From Deltaproteobacteria bacterium (GTDB lineage Bacteria > Desulfobacterota > Desulfarculia > Adiutricales > Adiutricaceae): DNA of 47,727 bases. The notes beneath the pieces were generated by a model. It was not told where the DNA came from, made no database searches, and saw only the letters and a program-made list of their open reading frames with translations. The stretch covers positions 1-47,727 of the forward strand of contig JAISEL010000110.1 of NCBI GenBank assembly GCA_031264185.1, in the 5' to 3' direction. Position numbers and translations under genes: made by a program. Below, piece by piece: positions 26,847 to 35,740 of this stretch (positions are counted from its first letter, which is position 1; every line of letters begins with the position of its first letter).

Positions 26847-27613
26847 TACGCTCTTCCTAAACAGGCCGGGACCAGACCCATTTCCGATAAAAGGCCGGGC
26901 TCTAAGCTGTACAGCTCTTCAACTGTCTTAGAGGTAGTCAGCTGTCTGGCCGCACCCCAGGCCGCCACCGAACCGTCTTTCATCATCAGAACCTGACCGC
27001 CCAAATAAACGGCCTGCTCCGGATGGTGGGTGGTCATTAAAAATGACAGCCTGTTTTCTTCGTGGAGTTTTTTCATGCTCTTTAAGACCAGGACCTGATT
27101 GCTGAGATCCAGGCCGCTGGTCGGTTCATCCATCAAAATATACGGGCTGTTCTGGGCTAACGCCCTGGCAATGACCACCAGCTGCTTCTGGCCGCCGGAC
27201 AATTCCAGAAAAGAGCGATCGGCCAGGGACGTTATCTGGCAGAGTTCCAAAGCCTCGTCGGCTTTTTGATTATCCTCGCCGCTGAATCCGCCCCAGCGCC
27301 TGGCGCCGGTCCGCCCCATCAGGACCATTTCCCGTACTGTATAGGGAAAAACACTGCCGTGATGCTGGGGGACGTAAGCCAGAATCTTGGCCAGAGATGT
27401 CCGGCTGTAATTTTCCAGGGGATTTTTGTTTATAAAGACAGTCTTTCGGGCTATGGGCAGAAAACCTAAAATAGCTTTCATGAGGGTTGTTTTGCCGCAG
27501 CCGTTAGGTCCTAAAACGGAAATCATCTGCCCCAGTTCCATACTGAAAGAGACATCGGCCAGAACATCGGCCCCGTGATAATAAGCAAAAGAAAGACTGC
27601 GGATATCGATCAT
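26846..27613 (-). CDS. Iron/metal-complex ABC transporter ATPase (FecE/BtuD type)
   Basis: A 255-residue ATPase of the metallophore/cobalamin uptake family, with Walker A GPNGCGKTT, a Q-loop in AYVPQHHGSVFPYTVREMVLMG, signature LSGGQKQL and Walker B ILMDEPTSGLD. The switch histidine is in MTTHHPEQA. The start overlaps the permease stop by four bases (ATGA). It provides the energy for import across the inner membrane. Confidence 0.94.
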   Translation of the reverse strand: MIDIRSLSFAYYHGADVLADVSFSMELGQMISVLGPNGCGKTTLMKAILGFLPIARKTVFINKNPLENYSRTSLAKILAYVPQHHGSVFPYTVREMVLMGRTGARRWGGFSGEDNQKADEALELCQITSLADRSFLELSGGQKQLVVIARALAQNSPYILMDEPTSGLDLSNQVLVLKSMKKLHEENRLSFLMTTHHPEQAVYLGGQVLMMKDGSVAAWGAARQLTTSKTVEELYSLEPGLLSEMGLVPACLGRA

Positions 27614-28611
27614 CTTCTGGTCCTATCTCTCCACAGGGAGAAAGCAAAAAGCGGCAGACAGATAATGGAAGTAAAAATGCCCAACGGAAATTCGGCCGTC
27701 CAGACAGAGCGGACAACCGTATCGGTCAGCAGCACAAAAGCAGCCCCCAGCAGTCCTGAGGCCGGCAGCAAGGTCAGGTTATTGGGGCCTATTATCAGCC
27801 TGACCACGTGAGGGATAACCAGACCCACCCAGTTGATGATGCCGGTAATGACCACCGAACACGAGCAGACCAAGGTGGCCAGACAGATAAACTTAAGGCG
27901 TTCATGACGGCTGTTCAAGCCAAGACTCATGGCTTCCTCGTCGCCTAAACTTAAGGCGTTGACCACCCGTCCGCTGGCCGAAAGATAGGTAATGCCCAAG
28001 ATCATGAACGGACCCACCCACAGAAGCTGATTCCAGGATGTCCGGGACAGGGTGCCCATGAGCCAGTAAGTCAGTTCCGGCAGCTGGTTTTCCGTGTCAG
28101 CCAGATACTTGAATAAAGAAGTCACGGCTGTAAAAAAAGAAGTGCTGACCAGACCGCCAACCAGCAAAGCCAGCATGGGCGATTTGGGGTAAAGTTTGGC
28201 TAATGACAGAGACACCCCGACTCCGGCCAGACCGCCGATTAAAGACAGAACCTGGGTTAAGGGCCAGGAAGAGAAAATGACAATCCCCACCGCAGCCCCG
28301 GTGGAGGCTCCGGCTAAAACCCCCAAAATGCCCGGGGAGACCAGCGGATTGCGGAAAATACTCTGATAAACCGCCCCGGACAAAGATAATGATGCCCCCA
28401 CCAGAACAGCCGCCAGAAGTCTGGGCAGCCGGACTGTCAGAAAAAGAAGAACAATCTGATCTTCTCTGGCCGACAGAGTCTGCCCGGAAATATGAGCAGT
28501 CAGGGCTTTAATAATCTCCGGCACAGTCACCGGATAGCGTCCCACCGGCATGACCAGAACCAGAGCCAGTAAAAGGCTCACCGACAAAAAGCCGATAAAA
28601 CGTTTATTCAT
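27610..28611 (-). CDS. Iron/metal-complex ABC transporter permease (FecCD/BtuC type)
   Basis: A 333-residue permease with about ten membrane helices and FecCD-family motifs: VRLPRLLAAVLVGASLSLSGAVYQ near residue 54, GVLAGASTGAAVG, the coupling helix region GDEEAMSLGLN, and WVGLVIPHVVRLIIG. Functional transporters use a homodimer of this subunit. Its ATG overlaps the stop of the binding-protein gene by one base (TAATG), and its own stop overlaps the ATPase start. Confidence 0.94.
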   Translation of the reverse strand: MNKRFIGFLSVSLLLALVLVMPVGRYPVTVPEIIKALTAHISGQTLSAREDQIVLLFLTVRLPRLLAAVLVGASLSLSGAVYQSIFRNPLVSPGILGVLAGASTGAAVGIVIFSSWPLTQVLSLIGGLAGVGVSLSLAKLYPKSPMLALLVGGLVSTSFFTAVTSLFKYLADTENQLPELTYWLMGTLSRTSWNQLLWVGPFMILGITYLSASGRVVNALSLGDEEAMSLGLNSRHERLKFICLATLVCSCSVVITGIINWVGLVIPHVVRLIIGPNNLTLLPASGLLGAAFVLLTDTVVRSVWTAEFPLGIFTSIICLPLFAFSLWRDRTRR

Positions 28612-29603
28612 TAATTAACCGAACCGGGATCTATCAGCTCTTTGACCGTCTGATCGTTCAAGTCAAGGCGGAAAAAGAGCTTATTGAACTCTTTGACCGT
28701 AGCCGGCAGATCCAGGGGGTAAAGATCAGGATAAAGAACGTTGGCCAGCCATTGGACACCCATCAAAGCCGTCAGGGTCGGATGGCCGTTCCAGGAAAAA
28801 GGTCCCCTGGGCAGATAGTAAATCCGGCCTTCCTTAGCCGCCCGAAGTCCCTGCCAGCGGGGCTCCGCGTCCATTATTTTTTTCAGTTCATAGCTTTCGG
28901 CCAGAATGACATCAGGGTCCATGACCAGGATATCTTCAAAAGATATCCTGGGACGTCCGGGCTGCAAAGAGTCATTGCAGACCATAACATTGGTGCCGCC
29001 GCCGACTTCAATGAAATAAGACCTGGCCTCCATGGCGCAGCTGGTGGCCAGACCATCGGCGTCCATAGCCAGATAGACCCGAAATCTTTTTCCTTTTGGC
29101 AGCTCGTTTAACTTTTTAACTGAAGCTAAAACTTTTTCCGCATAAGCAGCCAGTTCTTCCCCCCTGGCTTGACGGTTAAAAATCCGGCCCATGGTCCGAA
29201 AACATTCCGGCAATTCGTAAACACCGTCCGGGGCAGTCAACAGTTCCAGCCCCATTTCAGCCAGAGTATCCCGGATCCTGTCGGTGTTAAAAAAACTGCT
29301 CCGGACGAGAAAAGCCTTTTTCAGGCCGCTGGCCATGACCATCTCCCGGTCAGGCACAAAACCCTGACCGTACCAGCCGCCTAAAACCGGCAGAGACTGG
29401 TACTTTTCTGGAATGTATTTTTTCTCATAGTCATATAAAGTCGTGTCCCAAGCGCCTAACAGTTCCGGATCAAACGCATATAACGTAAAAGATGTAGGCG
29501 GAGTAGCCGGATAAACGCCTTTTATAAACTCATCAGCCATGGCTCTAGGGCTTAACAGAAAAAGGAGAAGCAAAGAGGCCAGGGCTGCTTTCAACGGTTT
29601 CAT
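28611..29603 (-). CDS. Periplasmic binding protein of the metal-complex ABC transporter
   Basis: A 330-residue class III (helix-spine) binding protein with a signal peptide (MKPLKAALASLLLLFLLSPRAMA). It keeps the family features ILVMDPDVILAES, WQGLRAAKEGRIYYLPRGPFSW and HPTLTALMGVQWLA. The last two are seen in iron- or nickel-complex binding proteins of delta- and epsilonproteobacteria. The ligand (ferric chelate, corrinoid or another metal chelate) is undecided. GAGG lies five bases upstream of the ATG. A strong hairpin separates it from the receptor gene. Confidence 0.9.
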   Translation of the reverse strand: MKPLKAALASLLLLFLLSPRAMADEFIKGVYPATPPTSFTLYAFDPELLGAWDTTLYDYEKKYIPEKYQSLPVLGGWYGQGFVPDREMVMASGLKKAFLVRSSFFNTDRIRDTLAEMGLELLTAPDGVYELPECFRTMGRIFNRQARGEELAAYAEKVLASVKKLNELPKGKRFRVYLAMDADGLATSCAMEARSYFIEVGGGTNVMVCNDSLQPGRPRISFEDILVMDPDVILAESYELKKIMDAEPRWQGLRAAKEGRIYYLPRGPFSWNGHPTLTALMGVQWLANVLYPDLYPLDLPATVKEFNKLFFRLDLNDQTVKELIDPGSVN

Positions 29604-29616
29604 GAAATCCTCTTAT

Positions 29617-29640
29617 GCCTTCCGGCTTAAGCCGGAAGGC
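29617..29640 (-). promoter_or_regulatory. Intercistronic hairpin between receptor and binding-protein genes
   Basis: A perfect 10-bp stem (GCCTTCCGGC / GCCGGAAGGC) with a TTAA loop sits 17 bp past the receptor stop and 14 bp before the binding-protein start. No T-run follows it on the - strand. It is therefore more likely an mRNA-stabilising or attenuating hairpin that keeps receptor transcript levels above those of the ABC genes. Confidence 0.5.
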
Positions 29641-29657
29641 GTCTGATAAAAAGATGA

Positions 29658-31712
29658 TCAGTAAGTTCCGGTCAGGCCCAGGAAAAAGGTCCGGCCGGCC
29701 TGGGGGTAGTAGTAGTTGTAATAGTAGTTTTTGTCAAAGATATTCTTGGCTCCTATTTCTGCAGAAATATGTTCATTGAAGTCATAGCCGATTTTAAGGT
29801 CAGCGGTGACAAATCCGGGAGCTTCATGGTGATCATCAGAAGGATCAGAACTGATATAAAATGAGGAGCGCAGATTGGCCTGAGCCGTGATGGAGAGTTT
29901 TTCCGTTGGGGCAATGACCGCGTAAAGAGAGCCTTGAACTTTGGGGACATCGGTTACTAGACTGTCCTCCCGAGATGCGGTTTTGGTCTCCCAATCCAGA
30001 AGACTAAGGGTCGCGCCGGCTGCCACATACTTATTGAAGGTCATGTCCACCCCGGTTTCAAAACCCCAGGTCTTAACCTTGTCTATGTTTTTGGCATAAC
30101 GGGCTGCGTTACCTAATATGGAGACCATAACAATCTTGTCGGTCACGTTTGAATAGAAAGCGCTAACAGTAAATTTCAGGAAATTGGCCGCCGTGCCCCG
30201 ATAGCCGATTTCAAAGTGATCGGCTTCCTCGGGCTGGAGATCAAGTGACGCAGCCACATCGGGTGGCAAAAATCTGGTGTTCCTCTGGAATCTTTCCCAC
30301 ATGGACGGGAAACGGCTCTTACGGGCATATGTGAAGAAGATCTGCTGAGTGTTGGGCAGATCGTAAAAAAGGCCCAGCTGCCAATCAAAAAGATCGTTAC
30401 TTTTGCGGTCCTCTTGCCGTAAGGGCACCATAACACCGTTAATCCTATCTTCAACAATGTCCGGCGTCCGCCGACTGTAGGAGAGCCCTAAGACCGTTGT
30501 CAGCCGGTCCATGGGCTTCAGGGTGTACTCTCCGCCCACATCCCAGTAATGCTCCTTAATATGGCGCCCAATAGGTCCGCCGGTATCAGCGTGCTCTTTA
30601 TGGGAAAGTTCCCGGTAACCTAAAGACAGGGAGAACTTGTTGGCCGGATTAATCTCGTAATCGACTTTACCCCTGAGTCCGGCCGTATACTGGTCATAGC
30701 CTGTGTCTCCGTCAATCTGATGGACCGGTTTTTTGCCGATCAGCCGATCGTAGGACTCAATCATATCCTTGTGCTCGTCAAGGTAGCCCAGTAACTGGAC
30801 ATGGGTCTTCTGTCCTATATCGGCGTTGGCGTTGACAAAGTATCTCTGGGTTCGGTATACCGGCCATCTCCACAGGCGGGTGACTGGCGGATTGCCGCCG
30901 AACCCTGAACCCAAATTCAGATTGGCCGGATCGGCTTCGGCGGTCACGGGCATGCCTTTGACAAAGTCCTGCTGAACTGTGCCGACCATAATATCTATGT
31001 CTTCGGTGGGCGTCAGACCGGCAATGACATTTAGGCGCCGGTTACGGAAATCGGAGTTGACACGTCGCCCGCCGCTTTCAAAATATCCGGGATTAAAACT
31101 GTGGGACAGTCTGAAAAAATCCTGCTGATCCTGGGCCGCACTGACCTGGAAATAGAATTTCTCCTGCTTTGTACCGACCCGGACTCCAATGAACTCACCC
31201 ATGTTATCGCCGGTACTGTCAAAATAGTTTTTAAACTGAACTTTAAACTCAAAAGGCCTGACCGGCTTGTGGGTCTTAACATTCAGTATACCTGCCAGAC
31301 CGAAGCCGCCGTTTAGTAAAGTGGTGCTGAAGCCCTTGGAGACCTCAATAGTTTCGGTGTCAAAAACCATAACATCGTTAAAATCAAACTGGTTGCGGTA
31401 AGCCGTAGCCACCGGAATATCGTCAATATACATCCCAACCTGGGTTGTGTTGGAACCGCGGATAGTTATCGCGGTCTCTCCGCGTCCGCCAACACCCATC
31501 TGGGTTACCCCAGGCACCCCGCTTAAAGCCTGCCAGATGTTATTAGCATTTTTCCTCTCTATCTCAACCTGGGTAACTGTGTTAATGGTGTCTTTGGGAG
31601 CGGTCACTTCTACTGCCCCAAGATGAACTTCCTCAAGAATCTGGGCCATGGCCAGAGAACTGCCGGCTATTATAAGGACGGCTGCCAAAATAATTGAAAG
31701 GCACTTAATCAT
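29658..31712 (-). CDS. TonB-dependent outer-membrane receptor of the metal-uptake operon
   Basis: A 684-residue receptor with a signal peptide (about residues 1-23) and a TonB-box-like EEVHLGAVEVTA just after it. The plug domain has ERKNANNIWQALSGVPGV, ITIRGSNTTQVGMYIDDIPV and VSKGFSTTLLNGGFGLAGILNVKT. A 22-strand-type barrel follows, ending in an aromatic C-terminus (GRTFFLGLTGTY). It resembles siderophore or corrinoid receptors of the BtuB/CirA group. It is the first gene of an operon with an ABC importer and tonB, so import across both membranes is encoded together. AGGGTG lies five bases before the ATG. The upstream DNA is a duplicated noncoding segment. Confidence 0.94.
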   Translation of the reverse strand: MIKCLSIILAAVLIIAGSSLAMAQILEEVHLGAVEVTAPKDTINTVTQVEIERKNANNIWQALSGVPGVTQMGVGGRGETAITIRGSNTTQVGMYIDDIPVATAYRNQFDFNDVMVFDTETIEVSKGFSTTLLNGGFGLAGILNVKTHKPVRPFEFKVQFKNYFDSTGDNMGEFIGVRVGTKQEKFYFQVSAAQDQQDFFRLSHSFNPGYFESGGRRVNSDFRNRRLNVIAGLTPTEDIDIMVGTVQQDFVKGMPVTAEADPANLNLGSGFGGNPPVTRLWRWPVYRTQRYFVNANADIGQKTHVQLLGYLDEHKDMIESYDRLIGKKPVHQIDGDTGYDQYTAGLRGKVDYEINPANKFSLSLGYRELSHKEHADTGGPIGRHIKEHYWDVGGEYTLKPMDRLTTVLGLSYSRRTPDIVEDRINGVMVPLRQEDRKSNDLFDWQLGLFYDLPNTQQIFFTYARKSRFPSMWERFQRNTRFLPPDVAASLDLQPEEADHFEIGYRGTAANFLKFTVSAFYSNVTDKIVMVSILGNAARYAKNIDKVKTWGFETGVDMTFNKYVAAGATLSLLDWETKTASREDSLVTDVPKVQGSLYAVIAPTEKLSITAQANLRSSFYISSDPSDDHHEAPGFVTADLKIGYDFNEHISAEIGAKNIFDKNYYYNYYYPQAGRTFFLGLTGTY

Positions 31713-32200
31713 TTTACACCCTAAACGTTATAAATGAACACCCCGAACTGAAACAATCAGTCACTCCCAGACCCTGAGACTGGCTGAACTGAAAGCAAAA
31801 TCAGAAACCATCCCTTGCCAGCTGCCGCAGTCTTTGGTTTACTAACGATGATTAATAGCATTAAATCACCAAATAATACATAACAACATAATTATCATAA
31901 ATTAAAACATCTTTAATTATATTTTAATATATTATTATCTATATAAATTTCCATCTTACTAACATAATTTCCCGTTAAAAATCCCAGCACAGCTCCAAAA
32001 AACTGAAGCCGCTATATAGTATCTGTACCTAAAATTCATCTTCTTATTCCGCCTTCCCGCCCTGATTTAATTACTTAAAGATAAAAATCATTTATTTTGG
32101 CATAGACATTAATTAAAATAATTTATAAAACATTTAAGTTTTTAAGATAAATATTAACCATATATTACTAAAATAACTTTATTAGGGTTAAATTATATGT

Positions 32201-32216
32201 TACGTTAAATAACGTA
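32201..32216. promoter_or_regulatory. Palindrome conserved in both duplicated upstream regions
   Basis: TACGTTA-AA-TAACGTA is a perfect 7-bp-arm palindrome. The matching site in the other copy (40935-40950) is TACGTT-AAAA-AACGTA, still fully palindromic at six pairs. A similar GTACGTTAAAGTTATG lies near 2850. It is a candidate operator, although it is about 490 bp from the receptor start. Confidence 0.4.
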
Positions 32217-33029
32217 CACCATGGCCGTCTTCCGTTACGTCTTAAAATAGGTCAACATATTTCCTTGAGTAAACCGTGGTGATTCTACAAAAAATGATTT
32301 TTCACCTTTAAAACATATCCGTACAGCCACCAAATAGTCTAAGATCCAAAATTCACGTAACTATCCGAACAAACCTGACTGTTCTCTTTATAATTAGAAT
32401 GGCCAGAGAAATGAACTTTCATCCTCTTTTAAAATAACCAAAAGAAATCAAACTTAATTTAAATTTATTTTAAATTCATGTTGACCACTATAACGATGAT
32501 TATTTACCCTGTCAAGAAAAAAAATGGACTCCATAAAGCTGAAGATGCCTTAATTTAGAGGTCGGAAAAATTCTATCCACAATTCAAAAATGACTCAGCG
32601 GCCATATTTTCGGGGACTTAAAATTATTTACTTTACTATTTGTACCTTATGGTCATTTTTAATTTTACAAGCACCAGCAGAAAATAAATAATTTTACTTT
32701 TTTACTAATATTAATATATGTATTAACTATTAATGAGATGTTAATATGGAAAAAATCATACTGGATAAAAATTTCCGTCACCCCGGAGACTAAAAAAATT
32801 TTTGGCCGGTCAATTAAAAATGGCGTTTTAGCTTAAAAATAAGAATTTGGGGAGAATATCCGGCGGACAGTCAATTCATTTGACTTTTGACTAAGGCCAG
32901 AGGTGCGAACAGGTTGAATCAGGTCTCAAATTCAGCTTCAAGATTTACCAGGATTTACTTTATTAAGCGGACTGACAATAAATCTCCGTTTCGGTAAAAA
33001 ATTAATGGATTTTTATGCTACAGCCATCA

Positions 33030-33200
33030 TCAGAAATTATGGTCGCGGGACTGAGTGAGTTCGCGCACAGCTAGGCCCCTGCTCTTGGAGTCGGCCAGCT
33101 GGGCCACGGCCAGACCCAAAGAAGAGCCGGCAATATCGGTTCCGCCGTCATCAGTCAGGTATTTTCCGGACAGGGAGATGGCGGCTTGGCAATGAAGCCG
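33030..33200 (-). pseudogene. Fragment of htpX
   Basis: The frame reads AAISLSGKYLTDDGGTDIAG followed by SSLGLAVAQLADSKSRGL. This matches the third quarter of the intact HtpX encoded at 41871-42722 (AAISRSREYLADDGGADIAG and so on). The glutamate that binds zinc in the intact protein (REYLAD) is a lysine here, two codons are deleted, and both the N-terminal two-thirds and the C-terminus are missing. It came with the segmental duplication and cannot encode a protease. Confidence 0.82.
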
Positions 33201-33315
33201 CCAAAGTTGCCAGTTAAGCTCAGCCACTCCGAAATCCAAGGACGGCATTCTCAGGAAGGGGCTTTTTCCGGGCTTCCTTGTTTTCGCTGCATAAAAATCA
33301 AAATAAAACTGAACA

Positions 33316-33339
33316 GGCCCGGCCGCCATAGGCCGGGCC
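33316..33339 (-). terminator. Terminator of the Pmp-like gene
   Basis: A perfect 9-bp GC stem (GGCCCGGCC / GGCCGGGCC) with a six-base loop lies 45 bp beyond the stop. On the - strand it is followed by TGTTCAGTTTTATTTTG. Confidence 0.65.
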
Positions 33340-33383
33340 GGAAGATTAAGTAATATTTCTGAGCCGTTGATCCAGACATGGTT

Positions 33384-35501
33384 TCAGATGGCAGGGCCTG
33401 GACTGAAAGTCAGCTCGCCTTTGTTATTCCATTCAAGAAGATAATTCCGGTCAGCGCCGCCAGCAGTCAAATTTCCGGTATAATTTCGGCCGACCAAACT
33501 CTTGAAGTCAATTTTTCCGCTTAACTTCAAAATGACATGTTTATCAGGGAAAACCGATCCTTCAGCCATCGCCACCTTGATTTCTTTTGGCAGATCAAGA
33601 CCGGCCGCCTCCAAAACATGTGGTTTTTCTGCGGCCGGTTCCAGGATTAAACTGGTTTCCCCGGCAAATGACATTTTTTCAGCAGCTTTTATCACAGCGC
33701 CCTGGCCCTGCTTGTCGGCCAAAAATTTTAAGGCGCCTTTTTGAATATTCCAGGCAGCCAGACTGGTTTCAGTCAGGCTTAAAATACCGGAACCGTCCTT
33801 GGTGATTCTGGCTTTTTCGCCGTAAACCGGATCGCTAAGAGTCAGTTCAGCTCCTTGGCCGACGTTGACGATCAGATCGTCCGGTTCAGGCCGTGGCGGT
33901 CTCCCGCCAGTCTCGGCCTGCGGCTTTTTCTCTTTAGGATCTGGCGAGGCCAGAAAAATACCGCTGGGTTTAGCCAATTCTGAGGTCGTTCCGGCTTTGT
34001 TGCCAGACACGGCCATGATCTTTCCATCGCTGACGCCGAAGACCAGTTTCCCTCCAGCTGCCACGTAGAGTGCGCCGCCGGAGGCTTCCTTCCCTATGGC
34101 CTGATTGCCGGTTAAAGAGGTGTCAACCAAAGTCAGCTGAGCTTTTGGTCCAACAAAGACTGCTCCCCCTTGGGCAGTAAGGCCAACTGCCTGGTTGTTC
34201 AGCAAAGACGAGTCAGCGACGGTCAGCTGGCCATTTAAATAGATAGCACCGCCGAAACCGGCTACAGGCCCTTTATATTTTTCGCCCAATTCTTTGGTCC
34301 CGCCTTGAGCTGAGTTGGCTTCAAAAACGCTGCTCTTTATTACGCTCTGAGTTCCGCCGATTTCCAGAGCTCCGCCTAAAGATCCGCCAGGAGAGGTCCC
34401 GGAATTGTTTTTGAAAGTTGAATTTTCAATCACCAGCCCGCTGCCGGAGAAGATGGCCGCTCCCCTGGCCCGGCCTCGCCCCAGGGAGCTTTCGGTCGCC
34501 GCAGTTTCCAGCCGGTTGCCGTTGAAAAGGCAGTCCCTGAAAATGGTTTTACCATTTATGGCCATAAGGGTGACTGCCCCGCCCCTTGCATCCACGAAGT
34601 TGCTGGCGGTCACTTGGGATAAAGCGGCATTGCTGTCAAAAACAACCTTAGTAAAAACCGCCGTCGGGGGCTGGTCCCCGGACAATGTCTGGAAGGGATT
34701 TCCGACAACCGCCACCGCGCCGCCTTCAGCTCCGCCTCCGCTCGTTGGGCCGGCCACGGCTTTGTTGTTGGTGAAGGTGACCCCAGTCAACGCCGAGCCG
34801 TCAAATTGAGCGTCAATATTACCGATTACAGCCACCGCTCCGCCCAGAGACGACGTGGCTTGTCCAATGGCCTCAACCTTGTTATCGCTGAAGGTGGAGC
34901 CAGAGACGGAAAAAATCATCAGTTTGGAGGGCACAAAGACCGGCTCGGCCACGCCCTGATTGTAGACACTTAAGGCTCCGCCTCTGGCGCCGGCGGAGGG
35001 ACTGTGCCCGGCAGTAGAGGTGGTTTGGCCGGTGCTGTCAACCTTGGCTTCGTTGCCGGAAAACTCCAGCTTGGTCAGGTTAATCTGTCCCAGCTGAACG
35101 AGGCCTAATCCTCCTCCGTGGGCAAAACCACCGTTTCGGGCCGATGCCAGATTGCCGGTTATTCGGCCGTCGCTGACTGTCAGTGACGTATAGTTCGACA
35201 GAAAGCTGCCTCCGCCGGAAGCTCCGAGATTCACTGCTTCAGACGATTCAAGTACGGCCTTGTTTCGTGTCAGGCTTACGGCGGTCAATTCGGCCAGGCC
35301 AGCGCCTGTCCCCTTTAAGCCGCCCCCTTCAGCGGAGTTCCCCGCAGGGCCTAAAACTGCAGTGACCGTTTGACCATCAAAGACCGGCTTATCCAAACGC
35401 AAATTGTCGCTTTCCTCAGCCCCAGCCACTGCGGCCAGAAAAATCAGCAGCGCAGACACAGCAATTAAGATTAGAAATTTTTCACCAAACTTGAGTCGCA
35501 T
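33384..35501 (-). CDS. Secreted Pmp-like beta-helix repeat protein without an autotransporter barrel
   Basis: A 705-residue protein with a signal peptide (residues about 1-28, ending AVAGAEE). It has at least nine repeats pairing FxxN (FSGNEA, FSDNKV, FTNNKA, FNGNRL, FKNNSG, FEANSA, LTGNQA) with GGA(I/L/V) (GGALSVYN, GGAVAVIG, GGAIYLNG, GGALYVAA). This pairing is known from chlamydial polymorphic membrane proteins and other right-handed beta-helix passengers. The last 130 residues look like the C-terminal cap of a passenger (NYLLEWNNKGELTF). No beta-barrel, sortase or lipid anchor follows, and a terminator lies just downstream, so the protein would be periplasmic or exported by another route. 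GGGAGG precedes the ATG. It sits between two TonB receptor genes. Confidence 0.82.
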   Translation of the reverse strand: MRLKFGEKFLILIAVSALLIFLAAVAGAEESDNLRLDKPVFDGQTVTAVLGPAGNSAEGGGLKGTGAGLAELTAVSLTRNKAVLESSEAVNLGASGGGSFLSNYTSLTVSDGRITGNLASARNGGFAHGGGLGLVQLGQINLTKLEFSGNEAKVDSTGQTTSTAGHSPSAGARGGALSVYNQGVAEPVFVPSKLMIFSVSGSTFSDNKVEAIGQATSSLGGAVAVIGNIDAQFDGSALTGVTFTNNKAVAGPTSGGGAEGGAVAVVGNPFQTLSGDQPPTAVFTKVVFDSNAALSQVTASNFVDARGGAVTLMAINGKTIFRDCLFNGNRLETAATESSLGRGRARGAAIFSGSGLVIENSTFKNNSGTSPGGSLGGALEIGGTQSVIKSSVFEANSAQGGTKELGEKYKGPVAGFGGAIYLNGQLTVADSSLLNNQAVGLTAQGGAVFVGPKAQLTLVDTSLTGNQAIGKEASGGALYVAAGGKLVFGVSDGKIMAVSGNKAGTTSELAKPSGIFLASPDPKEKKPQAETGGRPPRPEPDDLIVNVGQGAELTLSDPVYGEKARITKDGSGILSLTETSLAAWNIQKGALKFLADKQGQGAVIKAAEKMSFAGETSLILEPAAEKPHVLEAAGLDLPKEIKVAMAEGSVFPDKHVILKLSGKIDFKSLVGRNYTGNLTAGGADRNYLLEWNNKGELTFSPGPAI

Positions 35502-35691
35502 TGGTCAACCTCCCGTCACGACCTTTACAGCTGCAGACGCTGTAATCAAAACAACCAAAAATAGAAGGTAACATTGTTTTCACTAAAATAAATGTACATA
35601 GACTAACTAAAATAAATTATATACATATTACGATTAACTAGTGCGTTTACGATTTTAATCCTGATTCTCAGCAGTATAAAAAACACTTATG

Positions 35692-35727
35692 CTGAAAAAA
35701 TAGGCGGGAGCCTGTGAAAGGCTCCCG
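35692..35727 (-). terminator. Rho-independent terminator of the second receptor gene
   Basis: An 8-bp stem (CGGGAGCC / GGCTCCCG) with a seven-base loop is followed on the - strand by CCTATTTTTTC. It starts 14 bp after the receptor stop and isolates the receptor from the Pmp-like gene. Confidence 0.85.
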
Positions 35728-35740
35728 TTTCGCGTTAAGT

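Larger units (their letters stand above)
31755..33200 (+). repeat. Segmental duplication, copy A (noncoding DNA plus degraded htpX end)
   Basis: Homologous in the same orientation to about 40516-42137. Shared landmarks along its length include CTGAGACTGGCT, CGATTAATAGCATTAAA-like segments, ACGTACACCATGG, TTCACGTAACTATCCGAACAA-like sequence, TTTATAATTAGA, and CAATTCAAAAATGACTC. The right end is a remnant of htpX. This copy lacks roughly 200 bp corresponding to about 41770-41990, which includes the last 25-30 codons of htpX. It forms the whole upstream region of the receptor/ABC/tonB operon. No gene is visible in the noncoding part. Confidence 0.82.

Noticed and set aside
33030-33329. 99-codon frame as a functional gene
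   Set aside because: Only a partial HtpX copy with the zinc-binding glutamate replaced and both ends missing; its first 45 codons are unrelated leader.
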